DNA from: Chitinophagaceae bacterium
GTDB taxonomy: Bacteria; Bacteroidota; Bacteroidia; Chitinophagales; Chitinophagaceae
DNA: 21,811 nt
Assembly (NCBI GenBank): GCA_016720565.1
Contig: JADKKJ010000005.1
Span: 1 to 21,811, forward strand
Direction of reading: 5' to 3'
Shown here: positions 1 through 8,981 of the stretch, piece by piece
How positions within the stretch are numbered: position 1 is the stretch's first letter
Layout of the letters: the number at the start of each line of letters is the position of its first letter
Notes under the pieces: model-generated
Told to the model about the DNA's origin: nothing
The model's database searches: none
What the model saw: only the letters and a program-made list of their open reading frames with translations
Translations under genes and position numbers: made by a program

Positions 1-45
1 TATCGCGCGTACCCGATTATTCTGTTGCATTACTCTGTTTGTACC

Positions 46-75
46 ATTATTCGCCTTAAGTATTTTCAAAAGAAA
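46..75 (+). promoter_or_regulatory. Class A promoter motif of the ITR gene
   Basis: The stretch contains CGCCTTAAGTATTTTCA followed by an A-rich tract, about 30 bases before the ATG at 88. Nearly the same 30 bases occur on the minus strand at 1969-1998 before another gene. Shorter versions precede the genes starting at 2984 (-), 4248 (+) and 15315 (+). I infer an early-type viral promoter from this recurrence. Confidence 0.75.
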
Positions 76-87
76 ACAAGCAACACA

Positions 88-1008
88 ATGCAACAACAAC
101 AACCAACCGAGTAAAACGCACTCATCAGATTATTCATCGACTAGTGTAAAGCAGACCCAGAATTGGCCACATAAATCTTTGAACACTACAACAATCGAAA
201 TTTGGCGATCACTAACGAAAACGCGACAATCAGAATATTCGGCAAAGATGAAGACACGCAGACACACGCGAGAAATAGGCAACAAATCGACCGTCAAATC
301 GCGAAGGTACAAAAAGATGAGCTATTCGATGAATCCGAAATAGAAAGCATCGAGCTGAAGTCATCAGGCAAATGATGCAAGAAAATAAAGGGATACAGTA
401 TATCATACAACGTATACAAATACATCTGTATGAAGTTCAACAACAAGCTCGCGCGATACTACATGAAGCTCGAAGAATTAATGTTTAAGCAAATTGACAT
501 TATGAAATATCAGAGCGCTGAATTTGCTAAATTAGCCACACGATACCAAGCCGAGAACTATGATTTAAACAAGTGAATTGAGTAGCTTGAGCGTTTCTTG
601 GAAGATAATGAATGTGGCTGCGGTTACTGTGATGGATTCCATTGTGACTGTCGACTTTGCAGTAAAAACAACCCGGACGAAGATTCGGACGACAACTGTG
701 TGGATTGGGGTAATTAGAACGCGGCTGATAAAATCCGAGTTAATGATTGGGACGATGGTACGATATTAAAGCATTCACTGAGAACCGCGCCCCTGCAGTT
801 CGATGAAGATACAGTGTTCGGCTTGTGCAAAGAACCAAGAGTTCCAACGGTACACACACCTGCACCCATTCCAATCACTCAATCGATTTGTGAACCAGTT
901 CTTCCAATTATTCGACCAGTTCTTCCACCTGTCCAATTTGATGATTGGGACGACGATACAGTGTTCGGCTTGTGCAAAAAAACAACCGGTGAACATGCAT
1001 CTCGTTAA
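88..1008 (+). CDS. ITR-encoded protein with Cys cluster and repeated DTVFGLCK motif
   Basis: Product of 306 residues when TAA and TAG are read as Gln and TGA as Trp. In-frame stops are TAA at codons 9 and 29, three TAG and two TGA. The start at 88 follows the class A promoter and begins MQQQQPTE. The N-terminal half is helical and charged. A Cys cluster follows (C176, C178, C181, H185, C186, C188, C191), probably metal binding. The acidic C-terminal part carries DTVFGLCK twice (about residues 241-248 and 290-297) and a related acidic segment NDWDDGTI. The protein ends at TAA just before TTAATTTAATAA, tail to tail with the HNH gene. I do not recognise the family. A damaged second copy lies in the right ITR. 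Confidence 0.8.
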
Positions 1009-1013
1009 TTAAT

Positions 1014-1313
1014 TTAATAAGATTCGCGCACACATTTTTTTTGCTCATACCTCAGATTGTCTGCAGCATTATTCAACACATCCCCATCAATATGCGTGAG
1101 CCTTTCTCCTTTGTATCTTTTGCGTATAAAAGTAGCAGCAACCAACGATCACAGATGTCGCTTAATTCCGTTGAGTATGATAAACGGCTCACCTCATTTT
1201 GTCGTGTGTTTCGGTGTGAATATTTTGCCGCTCGCTCTTGACCTGAGCCTTCCCAAATTTGACACATCTAGCTCCTTAAATCCTTTGAATTGTTTCCACT
1301 GTTCTTGTTGCAT
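1014..1313 (-). CDS. HNH endonuclease with NUMOD4-like N-terminus
   Basis: Product of 99 residues, read through two TGA codons. The N-terminus WKQFKGFKELDVSNLGRLRS matches the NUMOD4 pattern (W..i.G....Y.VSN.GR.RS). It is followed by SLVAATFI and then HIDGDVLNNAADNLRYE, the core of HNH_3-type homing endonucleases (His, Asp-Gly, Asn-Asn, Asn-Leu). Such enzymes make site-specific DNA breaks and often act as selfish genes. The ITR boundary falls inside this gene: the last eight residues (KKCVRESY) and the TAA are encoded by the left ITR. The same eight residues end the replication protein at the other end. A T9 tract at 1349-1357 (complement) lies about 35 bases upstream of the start. Confidence 0.85.
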
Positions 1314-1348
1314 TTTGTTGAATCTATATATGAGCAAATATTTGCCCC

Positions 1349-1357
1349 AAAAAAAAA
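1349..1357 (-). promoter_or_regulatory. Class B (T-tract) promoter of the first HNH gene
   Basis: A run of nine T on the minus strand lies about 35 bases before the ATG at 1313. T-tracts of 6-9 bases recur upstream of many genes in the element. The promoter role is inferred from that recurrence. Confidence 0.45.
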
Positions 1358-1386
1358 GTCTGTGAGTTAATTAATTACCGAGCTTA

Positions 1387-1959
1387 TTAACACAATTCGG
1401 CGATCAATGCGATATGTTCTTCGCCGTACCATTTGACCATTTCTTCGTCTTCGTATTGTTGTACTGCTCCGGGTATTTCTCTTCTAGTATAATCATACAC
1501 AACGACGTAACTATATTGTCAATATTGTTCAATTTCGAATGCATAGGCAAACGATTCAACTCTGAACTGCAACGACCTGATGAGATAGATTGACATTCTT
1601 CCGTGAACGAACTAATACAGTACATCCGCATTAATTTCGTTATCGTATTTGTTTTCACAATCGGCGAGTATCTATTCGGTTGCTCTTGCTTTTTTATTGA
1701 ATTGCCCGATATACTCCCACACGAGGATCTTCTCGACTTCATAGAGTGTTCGGTTTTACTTGATCATAATATCGCACAAATATGCTTGTTCTTGTGTTTC
1801 CTTTTCGAACAAAATCTCGAGTAATTTCGGGAAGTCTTTGAGTAATTGGTTGGACTTCTTATTGATCTTCAGCAACAGCATTGTTGCATGTGGGATTGAT
1901 TTTGTGATGTATGGGAGCACGAGTGTAATTGTGTCGAGTCTTGAGAGGATGTTGTTCAT
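1387..1959 (-). CDS. Unknown protein read through an internal TAA
   Basis: Product of 190 residues. It is continuous only if TAA at codon 68, two TAG codons and one TGA codon are sense. The protein character does not change across the TAA: a Leu/Ile-rich helical start (MNNILSRLDTITLVLPYITK) runs on to IMIK-[TAA]-NRTLYEVEKILVWEY and later YVVVYDYTRREIPG. It ends at TAATAA. The start at 1959 sits just downstream of a class A promoter nearly identical to the one in the ITR. I recognise no family. With the ITR gene it provides the main evidence that TAA is a sense codon here. Confidence 0.85.
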
Positions 1960-1968
1960 TGTTCTTTA

Positions 1969-1998
1969 TTTCTTATGAAAACACTTAAGGCGAATAAT
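1969..1998 (-). promoter_or_regulatory. Class A promoter motif of the gene at 1959
   Basis: On the minus strand this reads CGCCTTAAGTGTTTTCATAA and ends about 10 bases before the ATG. It differs from the ITR copy at 46-75 at only a few positions. A second, weaker version (CTTAAGTTTTTCACA) lies further upstream at about 2035-2050. Confidence 0.75.
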
Positions 1999-2060
1999 GT
2001 GACCCCCTTAACATTGAGAAATCAAAAAAAATATGTGTGAAAAACTTAAGTTCGTCGTGA

Positions 2061-2552
2061 TTAAAACTAATAAGATTTTTCGTTTATCAATCTGAACAGT
2101 GTACCTGTCGAACACTTGTATGTCTTTGCTAATTGTTTATAATTTTGTTGCTGCATCGCATATTCGAATTTAATCAGGAACACCTGTATTTCGTTGAATT
2201 TCTTGCTTGATTTGTTGAACGAATTCGCGTATTGTTTTGCATTTGCGACTCGCTTGGTTTGATACTGCAAATTGTCGACGCAGTTATTTCTGAAGTCTCC
2301 ATCTTTATGACCGACGATACATTTGTCGGGATCGGGGCTCACTCCGATGAATGTTTCCGCAACTAGTTGTGCGACCGGCATTGATTTTTGTCCTTTTACA
2401 TACCAGATTGTGACCTTCATTTTTAGTCCTTGCGTCATATTTACGATGTTTCTGATTTTGCCCTTTTTCCCGACGGATCGTACGTTTCCGAGATTAGACA
2501 CTTGATAGCCTTTTCTGAGCTCTCCTGCTATAGTTTTCCAAATTTCTTCCAT
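2061..2552 (-). CDS. Second HNH endonuclease with NUMOD4 domain
   Basis: Product of 163 residues. The NUMOD4 segment (EIWKTIAG then YQVSNLGNVRSVGKKGK) occupies about residues 3-32. It is followed by VAQLVAETFIG and IVGHKDGDFRNNCVDNLQY, the HNH_3 core with its conserved His, Asp-Gly-Asp, Asn-Asn and Asn-Leu residues. The C-terminal 50 residues look like a helical DNA-binding tail (NYKQLAKTYKCSTGTLFRLI), plausibly helix-turn-helix. This is a probable homing-type DNA endonuclease. In the standard code it would stop two codons earlier at TAG (2067-2069). Under the element's code it ends at TAA (2061-2063). A T7 tract lies about 25-30 bases before the start. Confidence 0.92.
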
Positions 2553-2612
2553 TTATTGTGCAAACAATTAAAGCAAAAAAAGTACTATTTTTCGGAGGGA
2601 CGCACGATGTTA

Positions 2613-2984
2613 TTAACACACAATAAATTGCGGGTATAATTTGCCATCTTTTTCGAACAATCACTCCAGGATCAGTTTTGATTCGGGTCCATCTTTCGGC
2701 TTCGAGTAGAATTTGACCTTGATGTATATGAGTTTTGCGTATTTGTCCCATCTGGGTCCGATATACTACGCGCCTACCTATACAGCCATTCCGTGCATTG
2801 CGTTAAATAAGTACTCAAATTGTTGTGTGAATTGCTCGTCATTGTTAACGACGACGACCTTATTGTTGAATTTGTCGAACTTCAAGAACGAATCATGCGG
2901 TAAGTCGATGACAATCTTTTTGTTCAGGATATACACGTTCCCGTATTTGTTTGTTGTTTTTGTCGCTGTGACCTGTGATTCCAT
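2613..2984 (-). CDS. Unknown protein of 123 residues
   Basis: The frame is continuous with two TAG codons read as Gln and one TGA as Trp, ending at TAATAA. The sequence runs MESQVTATKTTNKYGNVYIL, then VVVVNNDEQFTQQFEYLF, then GPRWDKYAKLIYIKVKFYSK, and ends KLYPQFIVC. It is a mixed alpha/beta soluble protein with no signal peptide or membrane segment. A class A promoter lies about 10-35 bases upstream (2993-3018 complement). It is divergent from the gene at 3049, with 64 bases between them. I do not recognise a family. The promoter class suggests expression together with the replication protein. Confidence 0.8.
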
Positions 2985-2992
2985 TATTGCGC

Positions 2993-3018
2993 TTTTTTAT
3001 TTGAAAAAACTTAAAGCG
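2993..3018 (-). promoter_or_regulatory. Class A promoter motif of the gene at 2984
   Basis: On the minus strand this reads CTTTAAGTTTTTTCAAATAA, about 10 bases before the ATG at 2984. It matches the TTAAGTnTTTTCA core seen at the ITR gene. It shares the divergent intergenic space with the T9 tract of the next gene. Confidence 0.6.
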
Positions 3019-3027
3019 TCCGCCATC

Positions 3028-3036
3028 TTTTTTTTT
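3028..3036 (+). promoter_or_regulatory. Class B (T9) promoter of the gene at 3049
   Basis: Nine T follow CATC and end 12 bases before the ATG. This closely resembles the T8 tract in front of the packaging ATPase gene (ATC, then T8, then CGACACAAAAATG). Confidence 0.5.
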
Positions 3037-3048
3037 GACAATAGAAAA

Positions 3049-3378
3049 ATGCAACGCAAAACAATCGAACAGCTCGGACTGTCGCACAGTATAATCGAAG
3101 GGACGGAATTACCGGAAACACCAAAAACATCACTCGATCACAGCCGTATGTGTGCACTATTCGTCAAGTACATGAGCAGGTTATTGAAGCAAGGCGACGC
3201 AATTGGATCGATAAAAATGGAGCTGCCGGATTATATCATCAACATTTCGAAGGTAGACGCTGACATCGTTGTGATATACACGGATAAAATGAATAACGTG
3301 ATTTTTACAGTCGACAAATCAAAAAAAGCAATATACGAAAGCCTCGGTGCTTTGCGTGATTCTGGTTTGTTCGATTAA
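3049..3378 (+). CDS. Unknown protein of 109 residues
   Basis: The gene runs from ATG at 3049, right after the T9 promoter tract, to TAATAA at 3376. It is one of the few genes with no internal reassigned stop. The sequence begins MQRKTIEQLGLSHSIIEGTE. It has a helical middle (MCALFVKYMSRLLKQG) and a beta-rich C-terminal half (DYIINISKVDADIVVIYTDK). No family is recognised. The frame stays open upstream of 3049 but crosses the divergent promoter, so I chose this start. Its stop overlaps that of the convergent gene at 3375-3707 by four bases. Confidence 0.75.
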   Translation: MQRKTIEQLGLSHSIIEGTELPETPKTSLDHSRMCALFVKYMSRLLKQGDAIGSIKMELPDYIINISKVDADIVVIYTDKMNNVIFTVDKSKKAIYESLGALRDSGLFD

Positions 3379-3707
3379 TAACGGTTTACAGATATGCTTT
3401 GCTCTAACGGCACAATCACACTGGATGTGAACTCGTCTATTTTTTTGATGTATTCCATGAACGAATTCGTGTGCAAAAGAGAACAAATAAGTGCGGGATT
3501 ATTGGGGTCCTCTTGAAAATCGGGATACATCTGCTGCTTACATTCGTCGAACTACAATTTTACACGATTTGCCCAAACGACTAGTTCAGCCCTCAAAATA
3601 GCGAGAGACGTCTTTATTGCATCAAAATTCGCGAGGTCTATATTGATCGGGACACTAGGTTCGCCGTCAACAAGCTTGATCATTATGTTGTATATTTCGG
3701 AGCTCAT
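3375..3707 (-). CDS. Unknown protein of 110 residues
   Basis: The frame runs from ATG at 3707 to TAA at 3375-3377, with one internal TAG (in RVKL-[TAG]-FDECK). It begins MSSEIYNIMIKLVDGEPSVP and contains helical segments such as ANFDAIKTSLAILRAELVVW and EYIKKIDEFTSS. No transmembrane segment, signal peptide or recognised domain is visible. A T7 tract lies about 12 bases upstream of the start. It is convergent with the gene at 3049, and the two stops overlap. In the standard code it would be two pieces of about 50 residues. Confidence 0.75.
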
Positions 3708-3747
3708 TTTTTAGCCCAAAAAAATAAAAGATTGATCGTCTGTATTA

Positions 3748-4179
3748 TTAGTGTTTTAACTTTCTAAAACAAGGATACGCATATTTAGCGCCAGGAATGA
3801 TCGGATCTTTACTAATTATCAGATCAAAATTGTAGAATCTGGATTCATCACTGCTGCGGACAACCATTGCGGTCGATAATGTTACGAAACATTGAATGTA
3901 ATCACATCCAAGATCTTTGAGCAAACCCACGAGCGTGGAATTCACACTGTTAAGAATGCACACGAACTCACAATTTTTCGTTGTATATGGTCCTGCGATA
4001 TATTGATTCCTATCCGTATTCTATCCTGATACCTATTTCAAACACATTGAATCGTGTATCGGTATGACTAGTTTTTCGATTGTCAATGAACCGTCCGGAT
4101 GGTCTTGTTCAATGCAAACATTGTAAATATCGTCGGAGGATTCGTCCTTTACCAATCTCAAGTTTTTCCACTTGTCCAT
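3748..4179 (-). CDS. Unknown protein of 143 residues
   Basis: Starting at ATG 4179 (MDKWKNLRLVKDESSDDIYN), the frame crosses two TAG codons near the middle (SMCLK-[TAG]-VSG-[TAG]-NTDRN) and ends at TAATAA. The second half is beta-rich and Cys-containing (FVCILNSVNSTLVGLLKDLG, then CDYIQCFVTLSTAMVV). No known domain is recognised. The frame is open further upstream to 4263, but that would cover the divergent promoter of the zinc-finger gene, so I prefer 4179. No clear promoter motif of either class is visible. Confidence 0.75.
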
Positions 4180-4224
4180 TTTTTTTATTACCGATTTCCT
4201 AAGACAAAGAAAGAAATCATCGTT

Positions 4225-4247
4225 ATAAGTTTTTTCATATAAAAAAA
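4225..4247 (+). promoter_or_regulatory. Class A promoter motif of the zinc-finger gene
   Basis: The sequence ATAAGTTTTTTCATAT followed by an A-run ends directly at the ATG at 4248. It matches the core of the ITR motif and has the same short spacing as the replication gene's motif at 15293-15314. Confidence 0.7.
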
Positions 4248-4943
4248 ATGGAACCAACCCCAAAAATTACATGTGAATATTGCTAATGGCAAACCACGAC
4301 AGCCCAGCTGTACAACGCACACGTCAGAGCGACACACCGAAAATGCACTTGCAAAAATAAGGAAACAGCAAGCGAACGAAATGAATTACAGACATGTGTG
4401 AAATGTGTCAAGATGTTGCTCAAAAGAACGTGCAAGCAAGAGCACTTCGACGGTATCTCGTGGTCGTTGTGTTTGAAGTAGTTCACTAACACGTCCGCGA
4501 TGATTTATCATACTGAATCGCAAAAGCATGTCTCTCGCGAATGTGAAAACATCCCAGATTTTAAACTGGTACAATGCTGCATGCCCGAATGAGTTATCGA
4601 GCAATTTTAGGAAGAAGAGATGGAATTTTACTGCGACGAATGCGACACAGCATATAAATCAAAACAATACCAAAAACAACACGCGTTGCATGGACATGGT
4701 TTGTGTATCTGTGATGAATTGAAACAAAAACACGCGTTTGATTGCGACTCATGCACCGAAACGATATACATTAACACATGCCAACTTTTACACAAGGACG
4801 ATGACGGATAGTGGGTCAAATGCTTGAAACATTTCCGAAATAACAAAGAGCTCAACCACCACATAAAAAAAATGAAGTCTAAGATGCCGAGTGAATTAAT
4901 CAGTGCGATACAATTGGCCAAAGACATTTTGTTTAAACATTAA
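4248..4943 (+). CDS. C2H2 zinc-finger protein read through TAA, TAG and TGA
   Basis: Product of 231 residues ending at TAATAA. The first finger is CEYC-x12-H-x4-H (about residues 9-29). Its residue 13, directly after the second Cys, is a TAA codon. A second finger with identical spacing (CDEC-x12-H-x4-H) lies near residue 130. Further Cys pairs (CTC, CVKC, CDSC) suggest more zinc sites between and after them. Three TAG codons and one TGA are also in frame. It probably binds nucleic acid. The class A promoter suggests early expression, perhaps as a transcription regulator (inference). It is convergent with the fibre gene, with about 26 bases between the stops. Confidence 0.88.
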
Positions 4944-4969
4944 TAAACGAACATTATCCATATTTTTTT

Positions 4970-7900
4970 TTACCACTAAAGCACGCTACCAGTAACCCAC
5001 ACAGACCCGTTCCAATGCTACAAAAAACTAGCATGGTTCACAGGATTGTATGTCGCTCGTCTTGCGCCAACAACTAGATCACTCGGATCGCAATCAATAT
5101 ATATATTCCCATTATTCGTATTCATTCGAGTATCGTACCCTGCTCGTCCAAAAACATTGACTAAATTTGTGCGATCTATTACCAAACTAGGCAGAGTATC
5201 TGCTGCACTTGATATACTAAACACACCCAAATTATTAGAGATAACCGAGTCAATTGATGCGCTTGACATGAGTAATTTCATTGCGTTTTGTGAATTACTA
5301 AGAGTCAACACGTTTTGTGCACTCGGTTGATTGCTCATAATCGTGAGCGGCTTTGTCATTTGCTTTTGTCCTGTTATCGTCTGCGGGGTGCTCTTCGTTA
5401 CTATGTCGATCGTTGAGTTACTTGGTTGTTTATTTAAATATTTAGATGTAGTTGAGTCCCAGACTAACAGATCACCAGCAGCCTACCCCTAGATTAACAC
5501 ATCAGTCATTCCGTTAATCGTTTGTTGATTTGCATAATTATATACTTGTTCTTCTACGATTATATTTGGTGTATATAAGCCATATGATGTGTTTAGACCT
5601 GTATAACCGAACTATAAAAGATCATCAGCTAAACACGGTATAATCGAGGTTACACAAGCAGCGTCGATGTATCCGGTTACTTGTTGATATATTTTAGTGC
5701 TAGCGTCGACAATATTATTGCGGTATATGGCTAGTGCTGTAGTCGATAACAAGTTTGACGAAAGTTGTCCTGCTGTGAATGTCACTTTATAATATCCTGT
5801 GCGTAGTATTTTAACACTTCCGGACTATACTAAAAATGCGTTGTTTGTTCCGTTCTAGTTACCGAGCTATAATGGGAGTGTGTTCAATCCTTGAAGCTAC
5901 CCGTTGTTTGGAACAGTACATTGGTATGCGTTGTTGGGTCCTGTGTCGGCTAATCGGATGTAGTTGAGTTTAGTGAGCGGGCTGTTTACATATGTTACGG
6001 GTGTTGTTATACCACCAGCGACATACATATCGATGTGAAAAGTAGGGTTTTGAATAGTTTGCCAGGCTGACGAACATGCTACACCAATCCAATCGTTTGC
6101 ATTTAGCTGGAATGGTTGTGTAGTAAATGCGACGTTTCCGCTTGATATTCCTACATATTGCGAGTGTATGATGTTCGCACCGTTGAGCATAAGCAAGATG
6201 TTCACACCATTTGTCAAAACTGTTGCTTCAAAAGTAAACGTATAAACATACGAAGATGACCCGGCAACTCACGATAATTGTCGAACATTGATCGGTTGAA
6301 AATCTGCAGTGTATACAAACGAATCTGCTGCGGCTGTCGTCATCACATCGAAATAATTATATGCGCCGATTGCCGTGCTATTAGTAAAAGTCTTGCTGTT
6401 CGTGGTCGTTCATAACAATCGAGCATATGAGGTGTTATATAAATCAACAACAGTTGTGTTTTTCCATCATTGAGCAAGACCGTCAAACGTTAAAAACTGG
6501 GCGCCTGTTGGATTAGTTGTGAATGAAACGTCGCTCATATTGGCGAGCGTATTGATGTTGAATGTTTGTTGTGTTATTGCCGCAACTGTTGGTATTTGCT
6601 AAATATGTAAATATCCATCGTTGAAACTGCTAGTTATATTAGTTTCTGTGTAAATCATAAAATATATGGGACTATTTTCAACAACTAGTGTTGTCTCTAA
6701 TATGTTGTTTATACTGGCGGCACCGCGGTATTGAGCTACATACCCGCTGTATGTTAATCCATCGGTCGATTTTGCTAATCCGATTCAACCTGCGTCCGAA
6801 TACCAAAAGCCGGACGATATTCGGTATACTCCCTTATAATTGATTCGCCAAGTATATGCATTGACCTCCGTTATACATGTTCCCAATCCGTTTGATACAA
6901 AAACTCGATTCGCGCTTGCGACATTAAAATGACATACTGATTTGCCGCCACCGCTGATAATCTGAATACTTCAAGGAATAACGAACGAGGTCGTTCAGTC
7001 TCCGTTAACACTGTAATAATATATGGTCTGCCCGTTAGTCTAGTTAATCCATTTGTTAGTAGCAAGATCATACACAAGTGACTATTTATCTACTAGCGGA
7101 TTCGTTGTAATATCTACATCAAGCAATTCGCTCAATTCGTCGACTCCACCTGAAAATGTGACTGGGTTGAACTTGTTAGTTGTGGCGTTATATTGGATAA
7201 TTTGGAGGTCGGTCGCAGGTACACTGTTGTCATAGTCTAAACAATCGGCGATGTTTGCACTCGTTTGTAATGTTACAGGGTTGAACTTGTTTGTTGTTGA
7301 ATTGTATTGAATTACCTACAAATTAGTCGCGGGCACGCTATTGTCGTAGTCTAAACAATCGGCTATTGTTGCGGTTGTTTGTAATGTTACGGGTTCGTAT
7401 TGGCTAGTTGTCGCATTATATTTTAACACTTGACCATCTGTTGGTAATATTGTATAACTGACGTCCGTGAGTTTTGTCGTGTCTAATTGGTTAAATGATA
7501 GGGCTGCACCATTAAAACCGAGAAACGCGGGCTATTGTAATGAGCCGAGCAAACTAGTAAGCCAAACAGGCAAACCGAGCGAGTTCACTGTAAGCACTGC
7601 GTTATTTGTTGGACTGATTAAACTGATCGTTTTAGTCAACGAATCAAACAAAAGGCCAAATCCTGGCACAAGCGTGTCGAGTGATCAATCGTCTACATAT
7701 TTTTTATTCGCGGCGTCCGTATCATCAAATGGTTCACCAACATTTTCGATAATGTTATCGTTCATATCTAGGAAGCTGTTCGGTATGCTGACCGGTAAAT
7801 TGCTGTTAATTATAACGGCGCCACTCGATGATTCTAACATGCAATCTGCAGTCAAGTCTAAGCTCGCTCCAAGCGCGCTCGAAATATTATTCGCGTTTTC

Positions 7901-8251
7901 TATATTACCCGGGTCACCGTTCGGTCGTCCCACGTTTAGTGTTGCGGCCATCCGATTTGTTGCGTCTAATCTGAGATAATTGTTGTCAAAATCGGTCATC
8001 GGTTTATTTGTGAATTTTGCAGCGGTCGAATCATATGCGACAACATCATTATCCACAAGCGGAGCCGTAAGTGTGAAGTCGTTTGCTGTTTGTATTTTTG
8101 GATCATATAACGTCCAAGATCCTGGTTCTCTTAAATGAAGCCCGGGATTCGTCGTGTCCGGAATACCCTGATTCAATCACAAATCGTTGATCTATTGTTG
8201 AAGAAAATCGGTCGTCTGAACTGTTGGATCTCATTTCACTATCGCGCTCAT
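4970..8251 (-). CDS. Long fibre-like, tail-fibre-type protein
   Basis: Product of 1093 residues, crossing about 15 TAG and 9 TGA codons without a frame break. It starts MSAIVKWDPTVQTTDFLQQQ. Near residues 176-188 it has DDTDAANKKYVDD, a signature of phage and virus tail-fibre shafts. Near residues 270-370 there are repeats of the form IADCLDYDNSVPAT then IQYN-TTNKFNPVT. The rest is Gly, Ser, Thr and Asn rich and beta-like, with probable C1q/TNF-like knob segments (for example INYKGVYRISSGFWYSDAG). It probably forms a trimeric attachment fibre on the virion. In one repeat TAG (7316-7318) stands where its sister repeat has CAA (7202-7204). The start is divergent from the gene at 8290, with 38 bases between. 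Confidence 0.88.
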
Positions 8252-8259
8252 GCTAACTG

Positions 8260-8266
8260 TTTTTTT
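8260..8266 (+). promoter_or_regulatory. Class B (T7) promoter of the gene at 8290
   Basis: Seven T lie 23 bases before the ATG at 8290, inside the 38-base divergent space shared with the fibre gene. The promoter role is inferred from similar tracts before the capsid and ATPase genes. Confidence 0.4.
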
Positions 8267-8289
8267 ACCAATAAAAAGTTCCAAACATC

Positions 8290-8970
8290 ATGGACGCGTT
8301 CAGCGCACTTTTGCGCACACTATCTGTTCCACAGCTAAAAGCGGTCAAATCTGCCATAATCGACAAACCGAATAAAATATTTCACAACGATCCAGACGCG
8401 CAGTTCAAGATCAATGCGATAGACTGAGAGATCACACTTGCGAAATACAAGCCGAAGAGTAATAAGCTGGGGTCATCTTTGACCCCTGCAAAGTCATTGA
8501 ATCCATATAACTCTCGCAGAATAAGCACTCCGATAAAGCGTTTTAATAAGAGCACAATTCCGAGTGCTGCCGCGTTAATGGAGTTAATAGTGAAGGAATC
8601 TCCTAAATACGTCGTCCAGTTATACGCGAGCGCCCCAGATATTTGGATCGAGGCACAAAGAGCATTCGGAGGGCGACCAGCGAGACGAACAAAATACTAG
8701 AAGGGCAAATCTGATCTAGAGTGGGCGAACGCATTAAGTCACTTCAATTATATATTTGACAGCGATCCCAAAAATATGATAAAAGCAAAATCGTTCGAAC
8801 CTGACACATTGTATGAATCGACAGAAGAGTGGAAAAAGGGCAAAGAATATCTCAAAGGTTTGCAGCAAAAAAATAGCGAGTTGCTTTGAATTGCTCCAAA
8901 CAGTTACCATGATTTGCGCAAAAACGAACCCGGGCATGGTTGGAATACAATAACAAAAACAAAACAATAA
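8290..8970 (+). CDS. Unknown basic protein next to the capsid block
   Basis: Product of 226 residues with two TGA and one TAG read as sense, ending at TAA. It begins MDAFSALLRTLSVPQLKAVK. A basic, Pro/Ser-rich middle follows (SLNPYNSRRISTPIKRFNKS), then helical segments (AALMELIVKESPKYVVQLYA) and an Arg-rich stretch GGRPARRTKY. The C-terminal part contains EWANALSHFNYIFDSDP and many Trp and Lys residues. I recognise no family. A T-tract promoter and its position beside the fibre and capsid genes suggest a late structural or DNA-associated protein (inference). It converges with the gene at 8982-9674, with 11 bases between the stops. Confidence 0.75.
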
Positions 8971-8981
8971 GAACGAGTCTC

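Larger units (their letters stand above)
1..1042 (+). repeat. Left inverted terminal repeat (ITR)
   Basis: This segment is repeated in inverted orientation at 19843-20879. The match starts at the first base of the window and ends in a run of eight T at 1035-1042. The copies differ by a C-run length near position 12, a 6-base indel plus substitutions near 846-856, and two single-base indels near 374 and 439. The repeat carries a promoter motif and a complete gene, and it also supplies the last codons of the neighbouring minus-strand HNH gene. Long gene-bearing ITRs are typical of polinton-like viruses. The true outer end may lie to the left of the window. Confidence 0.97.

Noticed and set aside
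88..1008. TAA as an ordinary stop with only TAG and TGA reassigned
   Set aside because: TAA at codons 9 and 29 of the ITR gene, codon 68 of the gene at 1387-1959 and codon 13 of the zinc-finger gene lies within clearly continuous protein. The zinc-finger case is fixed by spacing.
775..1012. Other long frames over the ITR (plus frames 2 and 3, and the minus strand)
   Set aside because: The duplicated 24-base segment keeps several frames open by chance. Only the frame from 88 continues upstream with a Cys cluster, a start and a promoter.
4033..4263. Longer start at 4263 for the minus-strand gene ending at 3748
   Set aside because: The extension would run across the class A promoter of the divergent zinc-finger gene and adds low-complexity residues. 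ATG 4179 gives a normal start.
7467..7979. Plus-strand 170-residue frame antisense to the fibre gene
   Set aside because: It is a mirror of the repetitive minus-strand fibre frame. It has no promoter motif, and the tail-fibre signature DTDAANKKYVDD is on the minus strand.
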